A stretch of DNA of 64,000 bases from Streptomyces actuosus (GTDB taxonomy: Bacteria; Actinomycetota; Actinomycetes; Streptomycetales; Streptomycetaceae): assembly GCF_016921115.1 (NCBI RefSeq), contig NZ_JAFFZS010000022.1, positions 1-64,000 on the forward strand, given 5' to 3'. Shown here piece by piece: positions 1 through 9,013 of the stretch (positions are counted from its first letter, which is position 1; each line of letters starts with the position of its first letter). The notes under the pieces were generated by a model that ran no database searches, was not told the DNA's origin, and worked only from the letters and a program-made list of their open reading frames with translations. The position numbers and the translations under genes are program-made.

Positions 1-138
1 CGCTCCGGAAAGATCATGCGCCGACTCCTGCGCGACGTCGCCGAGAACCGCCAGCTCGGAGACGTCACCACACTGACCGACTCCACCGTCATGGACCTCA
101 TCCAGGCCAAACTCCCGACCACACCCGACGAGGACTGA
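1..138 (+). CDS. acs: Acetyl-CoA synthetase, C-terminal end (partial)
   Basis: Only the last 45 codons lie in the window; the gene begins upstream of base 1. The visible peptide opens with RSGKIMRRLLRDVAEN and continues through LGDVTTLTDSTVMDLI to a TGA stop. This is the hallmark C-terminal segment of AMP-forming acetyl-CoA synthetase, which converts acetate, ATP and CoA to acetyl-CoA. The lysine of the SGK motif is the catalytic lysine of the mobile C-terminal domain, which also closes the first half-reaction; in this family it is the target of regulatory acetylation. A propionyl-CoA or related acyl-CoA synthetase is possible, but the tail fits Acs best. Nothing can be said about start or regulation. 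Confidence 0.85.
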   Translation, partial: RSGKIMRRLLRDVAENRQLGDVTTLTDSTVMDLIQAKLPTTPDED

Positions 139-275
139 GCCAGGGCTGTCGGCCGGCCGCTTCCTCGGGCGGACGGCCCTCCGCGTGGTGTCGGCATGCC
201 CGGGAGGCACGACGGTGCCGGACGGCGTTCACCACCGGCCGGCACCGCGTGTCCCTGTACTCAGGTGCCGAGTAC

Positions 276-2984
276 TCAGGTGCCGAGGGCGTCGGCCAGT
301 CCCGCGCGGCCGGTGATGCCCAGCTTCCGGTAGGTGCGGCTCAAGTGCATCTCCACGGTGCGCAGTTCCACGAACAGCTCGTCGGCGATCGCCCTGTTCG
401 TCCGGCCCTGCGCGGCAAGGAGGGCGACGCGCCGCTCGGACCGGGTCAGCGCCGCCGCGCCCTGTGCACCCCGCGCGCCCTGGGACGCGGGACGGTAGCC
501 GCTGTCGAGCAGCTCCTCCTCGGCGTGCCGGACGACGGCCACCGCCCCGCACCGCTGGGCGACCTTCAGGGCCTGTTGCAGGTGAGTACGGGCCGCGTCC
601 GGCGCTCCTGCCCGGACGAGCAGCATGCCGCGGTCCAGGAGGGCCTGCGCGTAGGCGTGCCGGCAGTTCGTCGTCTCCAGGAGCGCTACCGCCTCACCCA
701 GCAGCCGTGTGCCTTCGTCGCCGCCGGCGACGACTCCCGCCGCGCGCAGGGCGGAGCCGATCGTCTCGGGAACCCCCCAGGCGCGAGCCAGCCGGAGCTC
801 CTCGTCGGCGAGCCGACGTGCGGGCTCGTGCTCGTCCAGCAGGGCGTGTGTCAGCGCGGCCTCCGAGCGCCACGGCAGGACGGCCGGGTTTCCCATACCA
901 CGGGCGCAGGACCGTTCGCCGCTGTCCAGGAAGTCGGCGAGCGCCTGACGCAGCCTGCCCTGCGCACGTCGCACCCTGCCGCGCACCAGAGTCGTGAAGT
1001 CGTTCGCCCAGTGCGGTGCCAGGGTGCCGTTGAGGCCCTTGCGCGCCAGCAACTGGTCGGCTTCGTCCGCATGTCCCTGCCTCACCAGGGCATCGGCCCA
1101 CATGGCCACGCTGTGGTTCGCATGCGTCTGCGCGCCCACGCTGCCCAGCGCCTCCAACGCCGCACGGGCGTCCCGGAGGCAGTCGTCCACGTTGCCGAGG
1201 CGATGGTGCACGCCGGCCCTGAGCGTGTGCACGTATCCCCGGGCGAGTCCGGATCCCCTGCCTCGCTGCCGCTCCATGCTGGCTTCGACGCGGGAGAGGG
1301 CGACGTCCGGACGGCCGGCGACCGCCAGCGCCAGCACCGCGCCGGTGTACACGAAGGACGCGTCGCCCTTCGGTGTCACGCCGTGCGCCAGGGCCCGCTG
1401 TGCGTGGGTCACGGCGAGCCGTGCCGTGCCGCCGGTCATGACTTCCCGCAGGGCGAGCAGGGCTTCCAGGGCGTGCTCGGAGGCTTTTCCCGGTGCCGGT
1501 GAGGCGCTGAGCTCCCGGACGCGGTCCACCACGGGGGCGTCGAACGAACCGTGCGTGATCTGGGCGTAGACCAGGTCGACTTCGGCCCGCAGGGCATGGT
1601 CGGGATCGAGCGGCCGGAGGTGATCGATGGCGTCGCGCAGTACGTCGATGCCCTCCGGATAACGGTTGAGGGCGAACAGGGTCGTGGCGAGCGACCGGGC
1701 GGCCTGTGCGTGGGTCGCGGGTGGGAGCCTCAACCGGAGGCTGCAGCGAAGGCTGCGGACGGCCGTGCGGGCACACCGCTCCAGTTCGGCTTCCCCGAGC
1801 GAGATGAGGGCCGATGCGCGGACGTCGTCCCGCAGCGGCTCGCGCAGGGCCCGTCGCAGGCAGGCGATGCTGCTGTCGCTGTCGTGCTCCCTGACCTCTT
1901 CGGCGGCCCGCAGCAGAGCTTCGGCGACCCACTGCTCTCCCTGGCAGCCGCGCAGCAGATGTGGGGTGACCGAGTCCCAGGGCGCACCGGATTCCAGCAG
2001 GTAGCGGGCGGCCCGGGTGTGCAGTTCCCGCCGCGTGCCGGGCGGCACTTCGTCGGCGACAGCGGTGGCCAACGCGGGGGCGGGGAAGCGCGGCCCGCGC
2101 GGGATGTTCACCAGGATGCCGAGGCGGTCCAATATGTGCACCGCGTCTGCGACGGTGTCCTCGCCCAGGGCGGTTGCGTGGGAGAGGAGGGGAAAGGAGG
2201 GCTGGCCTGACAGGACCGCGACGGCGACAGCGGTGCTGCGGACCTCGTCGCCGTGCTCGGCGATGTCGGCCAGTACGGCCCGCCCCAGTTCCCGGGGTAC
2301 GTGTTCCGGGATCCGGGCAGCCGTGAGACCGTCGGGTGCGGTTCCGGAGGCCCGTACCGAGTCCAGGACGCCCTGCACGACGGAGGGGATTCCCGCGGTG
2401 GCTTCCCAACAGGCATGAACGAAGCCGGGCTCCGGATCGGTGCCCAGTTCCCGCGCCGCCATGGCGCGCACCTCGTCCACGCCGAACGGGGCCAGGGTCA
2501 GCTGATGGTCGAAGCGGGGGAGCAGTTCCCCGATCACTTCGCGACCCGGCGCGGCGCCGGCGTGCGGGACCAGTGCGGCGACGACGGCGGGCCGGGACCC
2601 CGGCGGGCGCGGCAGGAGACGGCCCAGCAGACGCAACGAGGCGTTGTCGGCGAGGTGGAGGTCGTCGATCACCAGGACGGCCGGGCCCTCGCCGGGGGAG
2701 CACAGGCGTTCCTCGGCCCGGACCAGGTACTCCGCCTCCGTGAGGACAAAGGAGCCGTCCCAGGAGGCGAACATGCGACGGATCAGGTCGAACTCGCGGT
2801 CCCCCGAGTCACCTGCCGCACGCAGTACCCGTGCCCCGCGAGCCGCCGCTCCTTCTGCGAAAGCGCGAAGGAGCGCCGATTTTCCGAACCCTCTGCCGCC
2901 CCGCACCAGCATCCTATTGCCGTGCGCAGGCGAGGATATGAGTTCATCCAGGGCCGTGAGCTCTCGCTGTCTTCCTGTCAACAC
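276..2984 (-). CDS. LAL-family LuxR-type transcriptional regulator with N-terminal ATPase
   Basis: This is a 902-residue large ATP-binding LuxR-type (LAL) regulator, a cytoplasmic DNA-binding protein. An AAA/NACHT-like ATPase is at the N-terminus: the P-loop GGRGFGKS lies at about residues 29-36 and a Walker B-like stretch (VLVIDDLHLAD) near residue 105. The middle is alpha-helical, TPR-like and Ala/Leu/Arg-rich. The last 65 residues are a LuxR helix-turn-helix (TRSERRVALLAAQGRTNRAIA, then TVEMHLSRTYRKLGI). The length is normal for LALs. The start is GTG at 2984, directly before LTGRQRELTAL, the usual LAL N-terminus; the upstream Shine-Dalgarno is weak. LAL regulators often control sugar or secondary-metabolite genes, but no pathway sits beside this one, so the target is unknown. 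Confidence 0.9.
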   Translation of the reverse strand: MLTGRQRELTALDELISSPAHGNRMLVRGGRGFGKSALLRAFAEGAAARGARVLRAAGDSGDREFDLIRRMFASWDGSFVLTEAEYLVRAEERLCSPGEGPAVLVIDDLHLADNASLRLLGRLLPRPPGSRPAVVAALVPHAGAAPGREVIGELLPRFDHQLTLAPFGVDEVRAMAARELGTDPEPGFVHACWEATAGIPSVVQGVLDSVRASGTAPDGLTAARIPEHVPRELGRAVLADIAEHGDEVRSTAVAVAVLSGQPSFPLLSHATALGEDTVADAVHILDRLGILVNIPRGPRFPAPALATAVADEVPPGTRRELHTRAARYLLESGAPWDSVTPHLLRGCQGEQWVAEALLRAAEEVREHDSDSSIACLRRALREPLRDDVRASALISLGEAELERCARTAVRSLRCSLRLRLPPATHAQAARSLATTLFALNRYPEGIDVLRDAIDHLRPLDPDHALRAEVDLVYAQITHGSFDAPVVDRVRELSASPAPGKASEHALEALLALREVMTGGTARLAVTHAQRALAHGVTPKGDASFVYTGAVLALAVAGRPDVALSRVEASMERQRGRGSGLARGYVHTLRAGVHHRLGNVDDCLRDARAALEALGSVGAQTHANHSVAMWADALVRQGHADEADQLLARKGLNGTLAPHWANDFTTLVRGRVRRAQGRLRQALADFLDSGERSCARGMGNPAVLPWRSEAALTHALLDEHEPARRLADEELRLARAWGVPETIGSALRAAGVVAGGDEGTRLLGEAVALLETTNCRHAYAQALLDRGMLLVRAGAPDAARTHLQQALKVAQRCGAVAVVRHAEEELLDSGYRPASQGARGAQGAAALTRSERRVALLAAQGRTNRAIADELFVELRTVEMHLSRTYRKLGITGRAGLADALGT

Positions 2985-3204
2985 GGTTGTCCATTATGGA
3001 GGGTCCCTCGGGGCCGTCGGCACGGGCCCGGTCCGCCGGGGTGTCCTGGAACCGAAGTGTTGCGATGCTTCGGTGGGCCGACGGTGCCCGCGGCCCCGCT
3101 TTCGTGGTGGAATCCACCTGCCGCAGCGGCGGCCCGATGAACAGGGAATCCCACGCCGGCACCGACTGTCACCAGGGCTGTACCGTCCGTTGGGCAAGGT
3201 GCTG

Positions 3205-3408
3205 GTGAACGACATACGGGGGCTACAGGTGGGCGAGAAGAACGCCACCGCATATTGCGTCGGAGCATGGACTCTTGCGGGGTCGGTGGTATTCACCGGA
3301 TTGGTGATGGGAGGCTTGTACGGCTCCGAAGTCCTGCTGTCCCTCGCTATTCCGGCCGTAGGGTCGGTGGTTGGCGCCTGCATGGTCACACATGGTTTGA
3401 GGCGGTGA
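3205..3408 (+). CDS. Small two-helix membrane protein
   Basis: This is a short ORF of about 67 residues ending HGLRR. It has a hydrophilic start (NDIRGLQVGEKN) followed by two hydrophobic stretches joined by a short turn (roughly AYCVGAWTLAGSVVFTGLVMGG and VLLSLAIPAVGSVVGACMV), so it is probably a small helical hairpin in the cytoplasmic membrane. GTG at 3205 is chosen because AAGG at 3196-3199 is suitably spaced; GTG at 3199 is also possible. It stands alone between the divergent LAL gene and the histidine kinase. No family is recognised and no function is proposed. Small size and a non-ATG start make it uncertain. Confidence 0.45.
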   Translation: MNDIRGLQVGEKNATAYCVGAWTLAGSVVFTGLVMGGLYGSEVLLSLAIPAVGSVVGACMVTHGLRR

Positions 3409-3735
3409 GTTCACCGCATGCGTACGTATCACGACGACCCTTCGAATTCTGCGCAGGTCCGACTCTCAACGGGCCCGTCGGAGGCGGGCCTGACAGAGCG
3501 CCTGATTGACGTGGTGCGCTGTGCTGCAGAATCGGTGCGACGCTCCGTCCACGGCCCATGGCGCAACCCGTACCCGGCACCGTGCCGTCGAGTAGGGGAC
3601 GGGCCGAACACGACGGGGTACGTCGCTGCGCCCGGCACGGTGACGCGTCCCCGCAGGAGTCCATCCGAACACCATGAGCCCGCCCGACGGCAGGACACGA
3701 TCGTGGGCCGTTGACGCGGCCTCCTGGACGACCAC
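3409..3735. other. Intergenic region before the histidine kinase
   Basis: These 327 bases separate the small membrane protein from the histidine kinase. Open frames are present, but none has a convincing start, composition or recognisable peptide. The promoter of the kinase is presumably here, but no clear -35/-10 pair is visible. Confidence 0.4.
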
Positions 3736-5004
3736 ATGAAACTCCCCGCTGCGGCCGAGCGGCCGCGACGCGCCACCGGGCGCGCCCCGCAGAAGATCAC
3801 GACCACGGACGCCGTCCTGGCGGCCCTGGCCGTCGGCTATGCCCTGGTGGTCTACTTCGTGGTCGACACGGACCCGGACGGGCCCGGCACGCGGCCGTGC
3901 ATGGACTGGCTCTTCATCTCATGGGTGAGCGCCGACGTCGTGGCCGGAGCGGCGATCCTGACACGACGCAGATGGCCGGTCCTCCTGGCGCTGGCCACCA
4001 CTGCGGCCCGCTTCGTCACCGGATCCGTCATGACCGTCCCCATCGCCTTCTACACACTCGTGTCGCAGCGCCGCTACGGGTTCGCCGCGGTCGCCGCCGC
4101 AGCCGTGTGCGCCTCCTTCGTCCGCGACTTCATGGACATGCTCTCCTATGACCCCGATGTCAGCCCGGCCCTGGCAGTCGTCCGCGGATTCGAGGAGATC
4201 GGGGTACGGCAGACGGTGCCCTTCGTCATCGTTCCCGCGTTGGTGGCGTTCACCGTGCGGGAGCACCGGCAGCGCATCGACAGCCTGCGTCTGCACGCTG
4301 CACACCTGCAACGCGAGCAGGAACTCGTCGCCCAGAACGCCGTACTGACCGAACGGTCCCGGATCGCCCGCGAGATGCACGACTCCGTCACCCACTACGT
4401 CGGGTTGATCATCCTGAGGGCCGGAGTCCTGGAGGTGACCGCCGGCCGCGAGCCGGCCACCGGTCGGACCGCGCAGCTCATAGGCGAACTGGGACGCCGC
4501 GCGATGCAGGAACTGCGGGACCTGCTGCAGGTGCTGCGCACCGATGCCACGGGGCAGCCGCGCCCGGCACTGAGCCGAGCGGGGGAGGAACCCTTCGAAC
4601 CGGACCTGGACCGGTTGCTGGGCACCGCCCGGGAAGCCGGGATGCGCGTGTCCTGGCGCGTGGATCCCCGGATCGAGCAGTGTGATCACTCGCTCCGTCA
4701 AGGTCTCTACCGCATCGTGCAGGAGGCCCTGTCCAACGCAGGCCGCCACGCTCCCGGCGCCGAGATCGACGTCGCGGCGACCCTGGAGGGAGAGGCCCTG
4801 AAGCTGACGGTGCGCAACGGCCGCGCCGAGCCGGCGGACACGCGCGTGCCGGCGACCGGCAGCGGGGGACTGGGTCTCACGGGCATGCGCGAGCGTGCGC
4901 AGAGCCTGGGGGGTGAGGTGACGACCACGGCCACACCGCAGGGAGACTTTCTGGTGCGGGCGTTCATACCGCTGCGGTGCCTCTCCGGCGCCGCCCGGCC
5001 CTGA
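3736..5004 (+). CDS. Sensor histidine kinase, HisKA_3/NarL-partner type (orphan)
   Basis: This 422-residue membrane sensor kinase autophosphorylates on histidine and should pass phosphate to a NarL/LuxR-type response regulator. The N-terminal half has about four hydrophobic segments (residues ~20-150), then a linker helix. The HisKA_3 H-box is RIAREMHDSVTHYVG with His215 as the likely phospho-acceptor. The HATPase domain carries the N-box YRIVQEALSNAGRHAPG (Asn334) and a glycine-rich lid (GLGLTGMRERAQSLGG). The start is ATG at 3736 with a weak Shine-Dalgarno. No response regulator is adjacent: the neighbours are the LAL regulator on the other strand and a winged-helix protein. It is therefore an orphan kinase whose signal and partner are unknown. 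Confidence 0.9.
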   Translation: MKLPAAAERPRRATGRAPQKITTTDAVLAALAVGYALVVYFVVDTDPDGPGTRPCMDWLFISWVSADVVAGAAILTRRRWPVLLALATTAARFVTGSVMTVPIAFYTLVSQRRYGFAAVAAAAVCASFVRDFMDMLSYDPDVSPALAVVRGFEEIGVRQTVPFVIVPALVAFTVREHRQRIDSLRLHAAHLQREQELVAQNAVLTERSRIAREMHDSVTHYVGLIILRAGVLEVTAGREPATGRTAQLIGELGRRAMQELRDLLQVLRTDATGQPRPALSRAGEEPFEPDLDRLLGTAREAGMRVSWRVDPRIEQCDHSLRQGLYRIVQEALSNAGRHAPGAEIDVAATLEGEALKLTVRNGRAEPADTRVPATGSGGLGLTGMRERAQSLGGEVTTTATPQGDFLVRAFIPLRCLSGAARP

Positions 5005-5139
5005 CCCCGCCGTCCGCCCACGCCCGTCGCACCGCCGGGGGCGGTTGGCTCCCGAGCGCGGGCCCAGGCCGACGGGCGGCCGGATCGTCCGCCTCGAGTG
5101 TCGCACCCGGGGCCTGGGCTGACAGCGCGTCGGGCCACG

Positions 5140-5790
5140 TCACCCCCGCACAGGCTTCCCGCTGTCGGCCACCTCGGGCTGCGCCTCGGTCCCAGGCGTA
5201 CCCGCCTGCTGCCGTGAGGACGCGGTGTAGAAGACGGACGTGCCCTGCTTGTTGCGCTCGGCCTGGCTCTTGGCCACGAGACCCTCAAGGGTGACGCGCA
5301 CGACCTTGGTCGTGACCTGGCGCTCGGGATGGGCCTGGCCGAGCGCCGCGGAGATCTCCGCAGCGGAGCGCGGTTCCTTCGACTCGGCGAGGTGGCGGCG
5401 AATGAGCTCCACCAGGGTGGGCTGCGTCCCCTTCGTGGTGCCCGAGGCCTTCGCCACGGGCTTCCTGGCCGCTGCCCTGTGCGGCACGGCGGCGGACCTG
5501 CCCGCCTTCTGCTTCCCGCCACGCCCGGCGCCGGCCTTCCGCCGCGGCGAGGGCACCGAGGCGTGCTCGGGTTCCGTCACCGGATCGGCAGGCGCCTCGG
5601 AGATGCCGAGCGCCTGCCGCATGCTCACCAGCACGGTGTGGTCGTGCTCCAGGGCGGCCAACTGCTGTTGCAGGGAGGCGATCTCCGCCGTGATGCGCTC
5701 CCGCTCCTTGACGTTGCGCTCGAGGTCGTCGGTCACCTGAGCGGCGTAGTGCGATGTCAGTTCGGTGGTGGGAGCCGTCGTCCGGACCAT
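5140..5790 (-). CDS. Coiled-coil/winged-helix regulatory-type protein with Lys/Ala-rich linker
   Basis: This is a soluble protein of 216 residues in three parts. Residues ~15-60 form a heptad-rich coiled coil (DDLERNVKERERITAEIASL and onward). Residues ~80-125 are a basic Lys/Ala/Gly/Arg-rich, low-complexity stretch. Residues ~125-195 look like a winged helix (TLVELIRRHLAESKEPRSAA, then a second helix pair and a beta wing VFYTA). Such proteins are common in Streptomyces and annotated only as regulatory or hypothetical. The layout suggests dimerisation plus DNA binding; the linker recalls histone H1-like tails. The start is ATG 5790, preceded at good spacing by GGAAAGG. The downstream neighbour is convergent. 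The function is not established. Confidence 0.75.
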   Translation of the reverse strand: MVRTTAPTTELTSHYAAQVTDDLERNVKERERITAEIASLQQQLAALEHDHTVLVSMRQALGISEAPADPVTEPEHASVPSPRRKAGAGRGGKQKAGRSAAVPHRAAARKPVAKASGTTKGTQPTLVELIRRHLAESKEPRSAAEISAALGQAHPERQVTTKVVRVTLEGLVAKSQAERNKQGTSVFYTASSRQQAGTPGTEAQPEVADSGKPVRG

Positions 5791-6294
5791 GGGTGTTGAC
5801 CTTTCCTCGGATGCGACCCTGTTGCGCGGCTGCGCCGCATGGGTGTGACGCCCCTTCTCGGGCGAGTGACCGGCAGCCCGGCAGGGACGCCGCAGGTGCC
5901 GCACGATGCCTTGGCGTACAGATGGTACGGACAAACAGCCTCGCTTGTTCCAGTCATGCCCCGTCTTGTCGACCGGACCCGGCTGCGGGACCGTCATGCC
6001 CGGTGCCGGTGGGGCGGCTCGCCGGGACGCACACCCGTCCGAGGCCGGGGCGGTGGCCAGAACATCGCGTCACTCTCCCGATCAAGCTGCCAGGCCTCCG
6101 CGTGCGCGTGGTCACCAACCGGTCGAGCGGTCCCCCGGTCCGCCGCGGGGATTGCCCGTACCGGCGGGTGAGACGGCGGCCGTGAGGCCGACGGCGAAAT
6201 CTTCTTCGACAAAAGCGTTGTCCGGGCGGGCGCCACCGGTCTCCCAGATGTCGGACATCAGGCCGGCAGACCCGAACCATGACGGAGCGACGCA
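5791..6294. other. Divergent intergenic region
   Basis: About 500 bases lie between the divergent winged-helix and CAP genes. No coding sequence is supported. A short inverted repeat, CGTAC-agatg-GTACG, sits at 5915-5929. Promoters for both flanking genes are expected here but none is distinct. Confidence 0.4.
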
Positions 6295-7176
6295 ATGCCC
6301 CTGCACAACGAGTCATCCACCCGCGCGGACGAGCCCCGGCACGAGGAATCCCGGCGGGGACACCGCCCGGACCAGCGCCGCCACCGCCGCCCGCGAGGGT
6401 GGGGAGGAGCGGTTGCGGCCCTGTCCGGCACCGCAGCCGTCGCGGGTCTGGTGGCCGGCACGATCGTGCTCATGGGGCCGTCGGAGCCGGACGAGGTGGC
6501 CGCGGCCTCCACGCCCACCCCCGCCGCCGAGTTGGACCGCGCCACACCGAGCCTCACAGCCTCCCCCTCCCCGTCGGCGTCCCCGTCCGCCTCCCCGGTC
6601 CCGTCCGCCCCGCCGTCCTCCGGCACGGCATCCAAGCCGACCCGCAGCCGGGACAGCCTGATACGTTCCTCGCCTCCCGCGGCTCCTGCCCCCGCGAAGA
6701 CCACGTCGTCGAAACCGGCGTCGCCCAAGGGCGGCCCGGTCGGTCCCGACCCCACCATTCCCGGTCCCCGCTCGGCGTCGCAGAGCACCAGTGACGCGGA
6801 GGCGATGTCACTGCGGTTGCTCAATGCCGAGCGCGCGACGGTCGGTCTGCCCCCGCTGACCCTGCGAGCGGACCTGAGCGACTTCGCCCGCACCTGGGCC
6901 CGGCACATGCGCACCTCCGGATTCGGCCACTCCAGCAGCTCAGACACGCAGTACCTGGTCACCGGCGGCCGCACCTGGATAGGCGAGAACATCGTCTGGT
7001 GGAGCGACGAGTCGATGACCGCCCAGGAAGCCGCGGAGAAGTTCCAGGCGATGTGGCGCCACAGCCCCGGCCACTACAAGGCCCAGACCAGCACATCGTT
7101 CACCGAGGTCGGGGTGGGCATCTACCACGACGACTCAGGCTGGTGGGGAGTGCACAACTTCTCCGACGCACACTGA
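6295..7176 (+). CDS. Membrane-anchored CAP (SCP/PR-1) domain protein
   Basis: This is a 293-residue, probably surface-exposed protein. A basic cytoplasmic N-terminus rich in Arg and His (1-40) is followed by one hydrophobic segment (about 43-60, VAALSGTAAVAGLVAGTIVL), a long Pro/Ser/Ala-rich spacer (about 65-160) and a C-terminal CAP domain (about 165-293). Recognisable CAP elements are SLRLLNAERATVGLPPL, FGHSSSS, GENIVWW, HSPGHYKAQ and a closing VGVGIYHDDSGWWGVHNF. Bacterial CAP proteins are secreted or cell-wall proteins of mostly unknown activity. The start is ATG 6295 with GGAG about 9 nt upstream. It is convergent with a sigma-factor gene that also ends in a CAP domain, suggesting a shared envelope function. 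Confidence 0.88.
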   Translation: MPLHNESSTRADEPRHEESRRGHRPDQRRHRRPRGWGGAVAALSGTAAVAGLVAGTIVLMGPSEPDEVAAASTPTPAAELDRATPSLTASPSPSASPSASPVPSAPPSSGTASKPTRSRDSLIRSSPPAAPAPAKTTSSKPASPKGGPVGPDPTIPGPRSASQSTSDAEAMSLRLLNAERATVGLPPLTLRADLSDFARTWARHMRTSGFGHSSSSDTQYLVTGGRTWIGENIVWWSDESMTAQEAAEKFQAMWRHSPGHYKAQTSTSFTEVGVGIYHDDSGWWGVHNFSDAH

Positions 7177-7219
7177 CCCCACACCGGCCCCGCCTCGGCC
7201 ATCCGGAAGTTCCGCCCAC

Positions 7220-7248
7220 CCGGCAGGGCCCGGTGACGGCCCTGCCGG
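7220..7248. terminator. Bidirectional terminator hairpin between two CAP genes
   Basis: A perfect 11-bp stem (arms 7220-7230 and 7238-7248, 7-nt loop) lies between the convergent stops at 7176 and 7391. It has no T-run, as is usual in Streptomyces, and can serve both strands. Confidence 0.7.
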
Positions 7249-7390
7249 ATCGTCGAGGCACCGGGCCGGGCCGCTCATGGGCGCATCGGAGACGATCCCG
7301 ACCCACGGACGTACGGCTCACGGGACCACGCCCCGCGAGCACCGCCTGCCGGGTCACCCGTCCCGGACGGCCGACGACCATCGGCAGCCG

Positions 7391-9013
7391 TTACGCCGGT
7401 TCCGCCAGGGTCTGCACCCATAGGGTGCCCTCCGGCCCCGGCACGGCCGCCACCCCCATGTCCCGGTACCCGCAGCCGAGCATGTTCTCCTGATGGATCG
7501 AACCGTCCATCCAGTCGTTCACCACCGCGGACGCCTCCCGCGGCCCCCGGTCCAAGTTCTCGGCCCACGCCCCCGCGTCGTACCCGGCCTGGGCGATCCT
7601 GGCGTCGGCATGCCGGCCTTCAGGACTCTCGTGCCCGAAGTAGCCCCGTGCCACCATGTCACGCGCATGTGCTCGCGCCGCCGCCGTCAGCCTGTCGTCC
7701 AGCCGGACCGGGCCGCAACCCGCCGCAGCACGGCGGGCGTTCACCAGATCGGCGACCTGCTGTGCCAGGCTCGGCGCCGACCGTGCGGCGCTGGGAGAGG
7801 CGGAGCGCGTCGGACTCGCGCTGGCCTGAGCCGACGGGAGCGTCACTGAAGGTGTCGGCGTCCGGGGCGGGGCAGACGAGAAGGGTGGCACCTGCCCTGC
7901 CAGGGGCGGACTCACCCCATCGGGCTGCGCCGGTGAATCCCCGGCCCAGGGCCACAGCACCGCCAGCACCACCGCGCCGGCCACGAGGCCGCCCGCGTAC
8001 ACCTTCCACCCCACACCTCCCTCCCCGGTGTGCGCGCTCCCGCGCGCATGGTCACCGATCGCCGCACCCTCCGGCCCGCCCGCTCCGGACGCTCCGCCGG
8101 CGGGCGCATCCGAAGCATCCCAACCCGGGACGGAGCCCCAGCCGTCACCCGATTGCACCCCCGACGGCGGCGTCTGGACCGGCGTCGACACGGCACCGGC
8201 CGCAGAGGTGGTTGCCTGCGCACCCGGGACGGCCGAACCGCCCGACAGCGGCACGACCAGCGCCAGACCGGCCAGCAGACCCTCCGCGGGTATCAGACCG
8301 GACGCCAGCCCCTCACACCTGCGGCATCCGCGGACGTGGCGGGCGATCCGCTTGCGCCAGACCGACGACGGGCCGCCGTCCCAACCCCCCACGACGCTTG
8401 CCAGACCGCGGCACAGAGGCCGTACCGACAGTGCGCGGACCACCACGCGGCCCGTCTCCAACTGGGCCTTCATCCGCTGCACCCGCACCGCCGCGTGGCG
8501 GGTCGACACCCCCAGCGCCTCGGCCAGCTCCGCACGCGTGAGCTGACCCGACGCCTCCTGCCACCACAAGGACAGCAACGCCCGGTCGTCCTCGTCGAGC
8601 CACCGGGTGGCCTCGGCCACCTCACGCCGCTGACCGGAGAGACCCAACCGCAGAATGGTCAGGTCCACGAAGTCGCCCTTCGGGTCCGGGCGCTCCGCCA
8701 GCCATTCCGTCGAGGCGGCGGACACCTGCTGGCGATCCTTCCACCGCCGCCGTATCTGGTTCATCGCGATCGCAACCAGCCATGACCGGAATCGCGAGGG
8801 TTCGCGCAGCCCGTCCAACCCGTCGAACGCCCGGAACATGGTGTCCTGCACCACATCGTCCACGTCGGCATGGCCGTCCAAGGCCCGCCCCACGACGTTG
8901 TAGACGAGGGGCAGATAGTCCGCCATGAGCTGCTCACGCGCCTGGCCGTCGCCCGCGCGCGCCGCACTCACCAACTCCTCGGTGTCCTCGATGTCCTCGC
9001 TGCCCATGTACAT
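7391..9013 (-). CDS. ECF-type sigma factor fused to zinc-finger, transmembrane segment and CAP domain
   Basis: This 540-residue protein carries several functions. Residues ~29-95 are sigma region 2 (YLPLVYNVVGRALDGHADVD, DTMFRAFDGL, SWLVAIAMNQIRRRW). Residues ~138-187 are sigma region 4 (LTRAELAEALGVSTRHAAVR). His226-Cys230-Cys233 (HVRGCRRC) matches the HxxxCxxC zinc motif of anti-sigma factors. A low-complexity stretch follows, then one clear membrane helix (~336-355), a Pro/Ser/Thr spacer, and a CAP domain (~415-540, with YFGHESPEGR, AENLDRG and MLGCGYRDMGVA). A membrane-tethered sigma factor with an outward CAP sensor is implied. The start is ATG 9013 because GAGG sits 6 nt upstream; the open frame extends further upstream but is not protein-like. 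Known ECF groups with fused C-terminal sensor regions exist, but this pairing with CAP is unusual. Confidence 0.85.
   Translation of the reverse strand: MYMGSEDIEDTEELVSAARAGDGQAREQLMADYLPLVYNVVGRALDGHADVDDVVQDTMFRAFDGLDGLREPSRFRSWLVAIAMNQIRRRWKDRQQVSAASTEWLAERPDPKGDFVDLTILRLGLSGQRREVAEATRWLDEDDRALLSLWWQEASGQLTRAELAEALGVSTRHAAVRVQRMKAQLETGRVVVRALSVRPLCRGLASVVGGWDGGPSSVWRKRIARHVRGCRRCEGLASGLIPAEGLLAGLALVVPLSGGSAVPGAQATTSAAGAVSTPVQTPPSGVQSGDGWGSVPGWDASDAPAGGASGAGGPEGAAIGDHARGSAHTGEGGVGWKVYAGGLVAGAVVLAVLWPWAGDSPAQPDGVSPPLAGQVPPFSSAPPRTPTPSVTLPSAQASASPTRSASPSAARSAPSLAQQVADLVNARRAAAGCGPVRLDDRLTAAARAHARDMVARGYFGHESPEGRHADARIAQAGYDAGAWAENLDRGPREASAVVNDWMDGSIHQENMLGCGYRDMGVAAVPGPEGTLWVQTLAEPA

Noticed and set aside
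3418..3714. 98-codon ORF before the histidine kinase
   Set aside because: No Shine-Dalgarno, irregular composition, and no recognisable fold.
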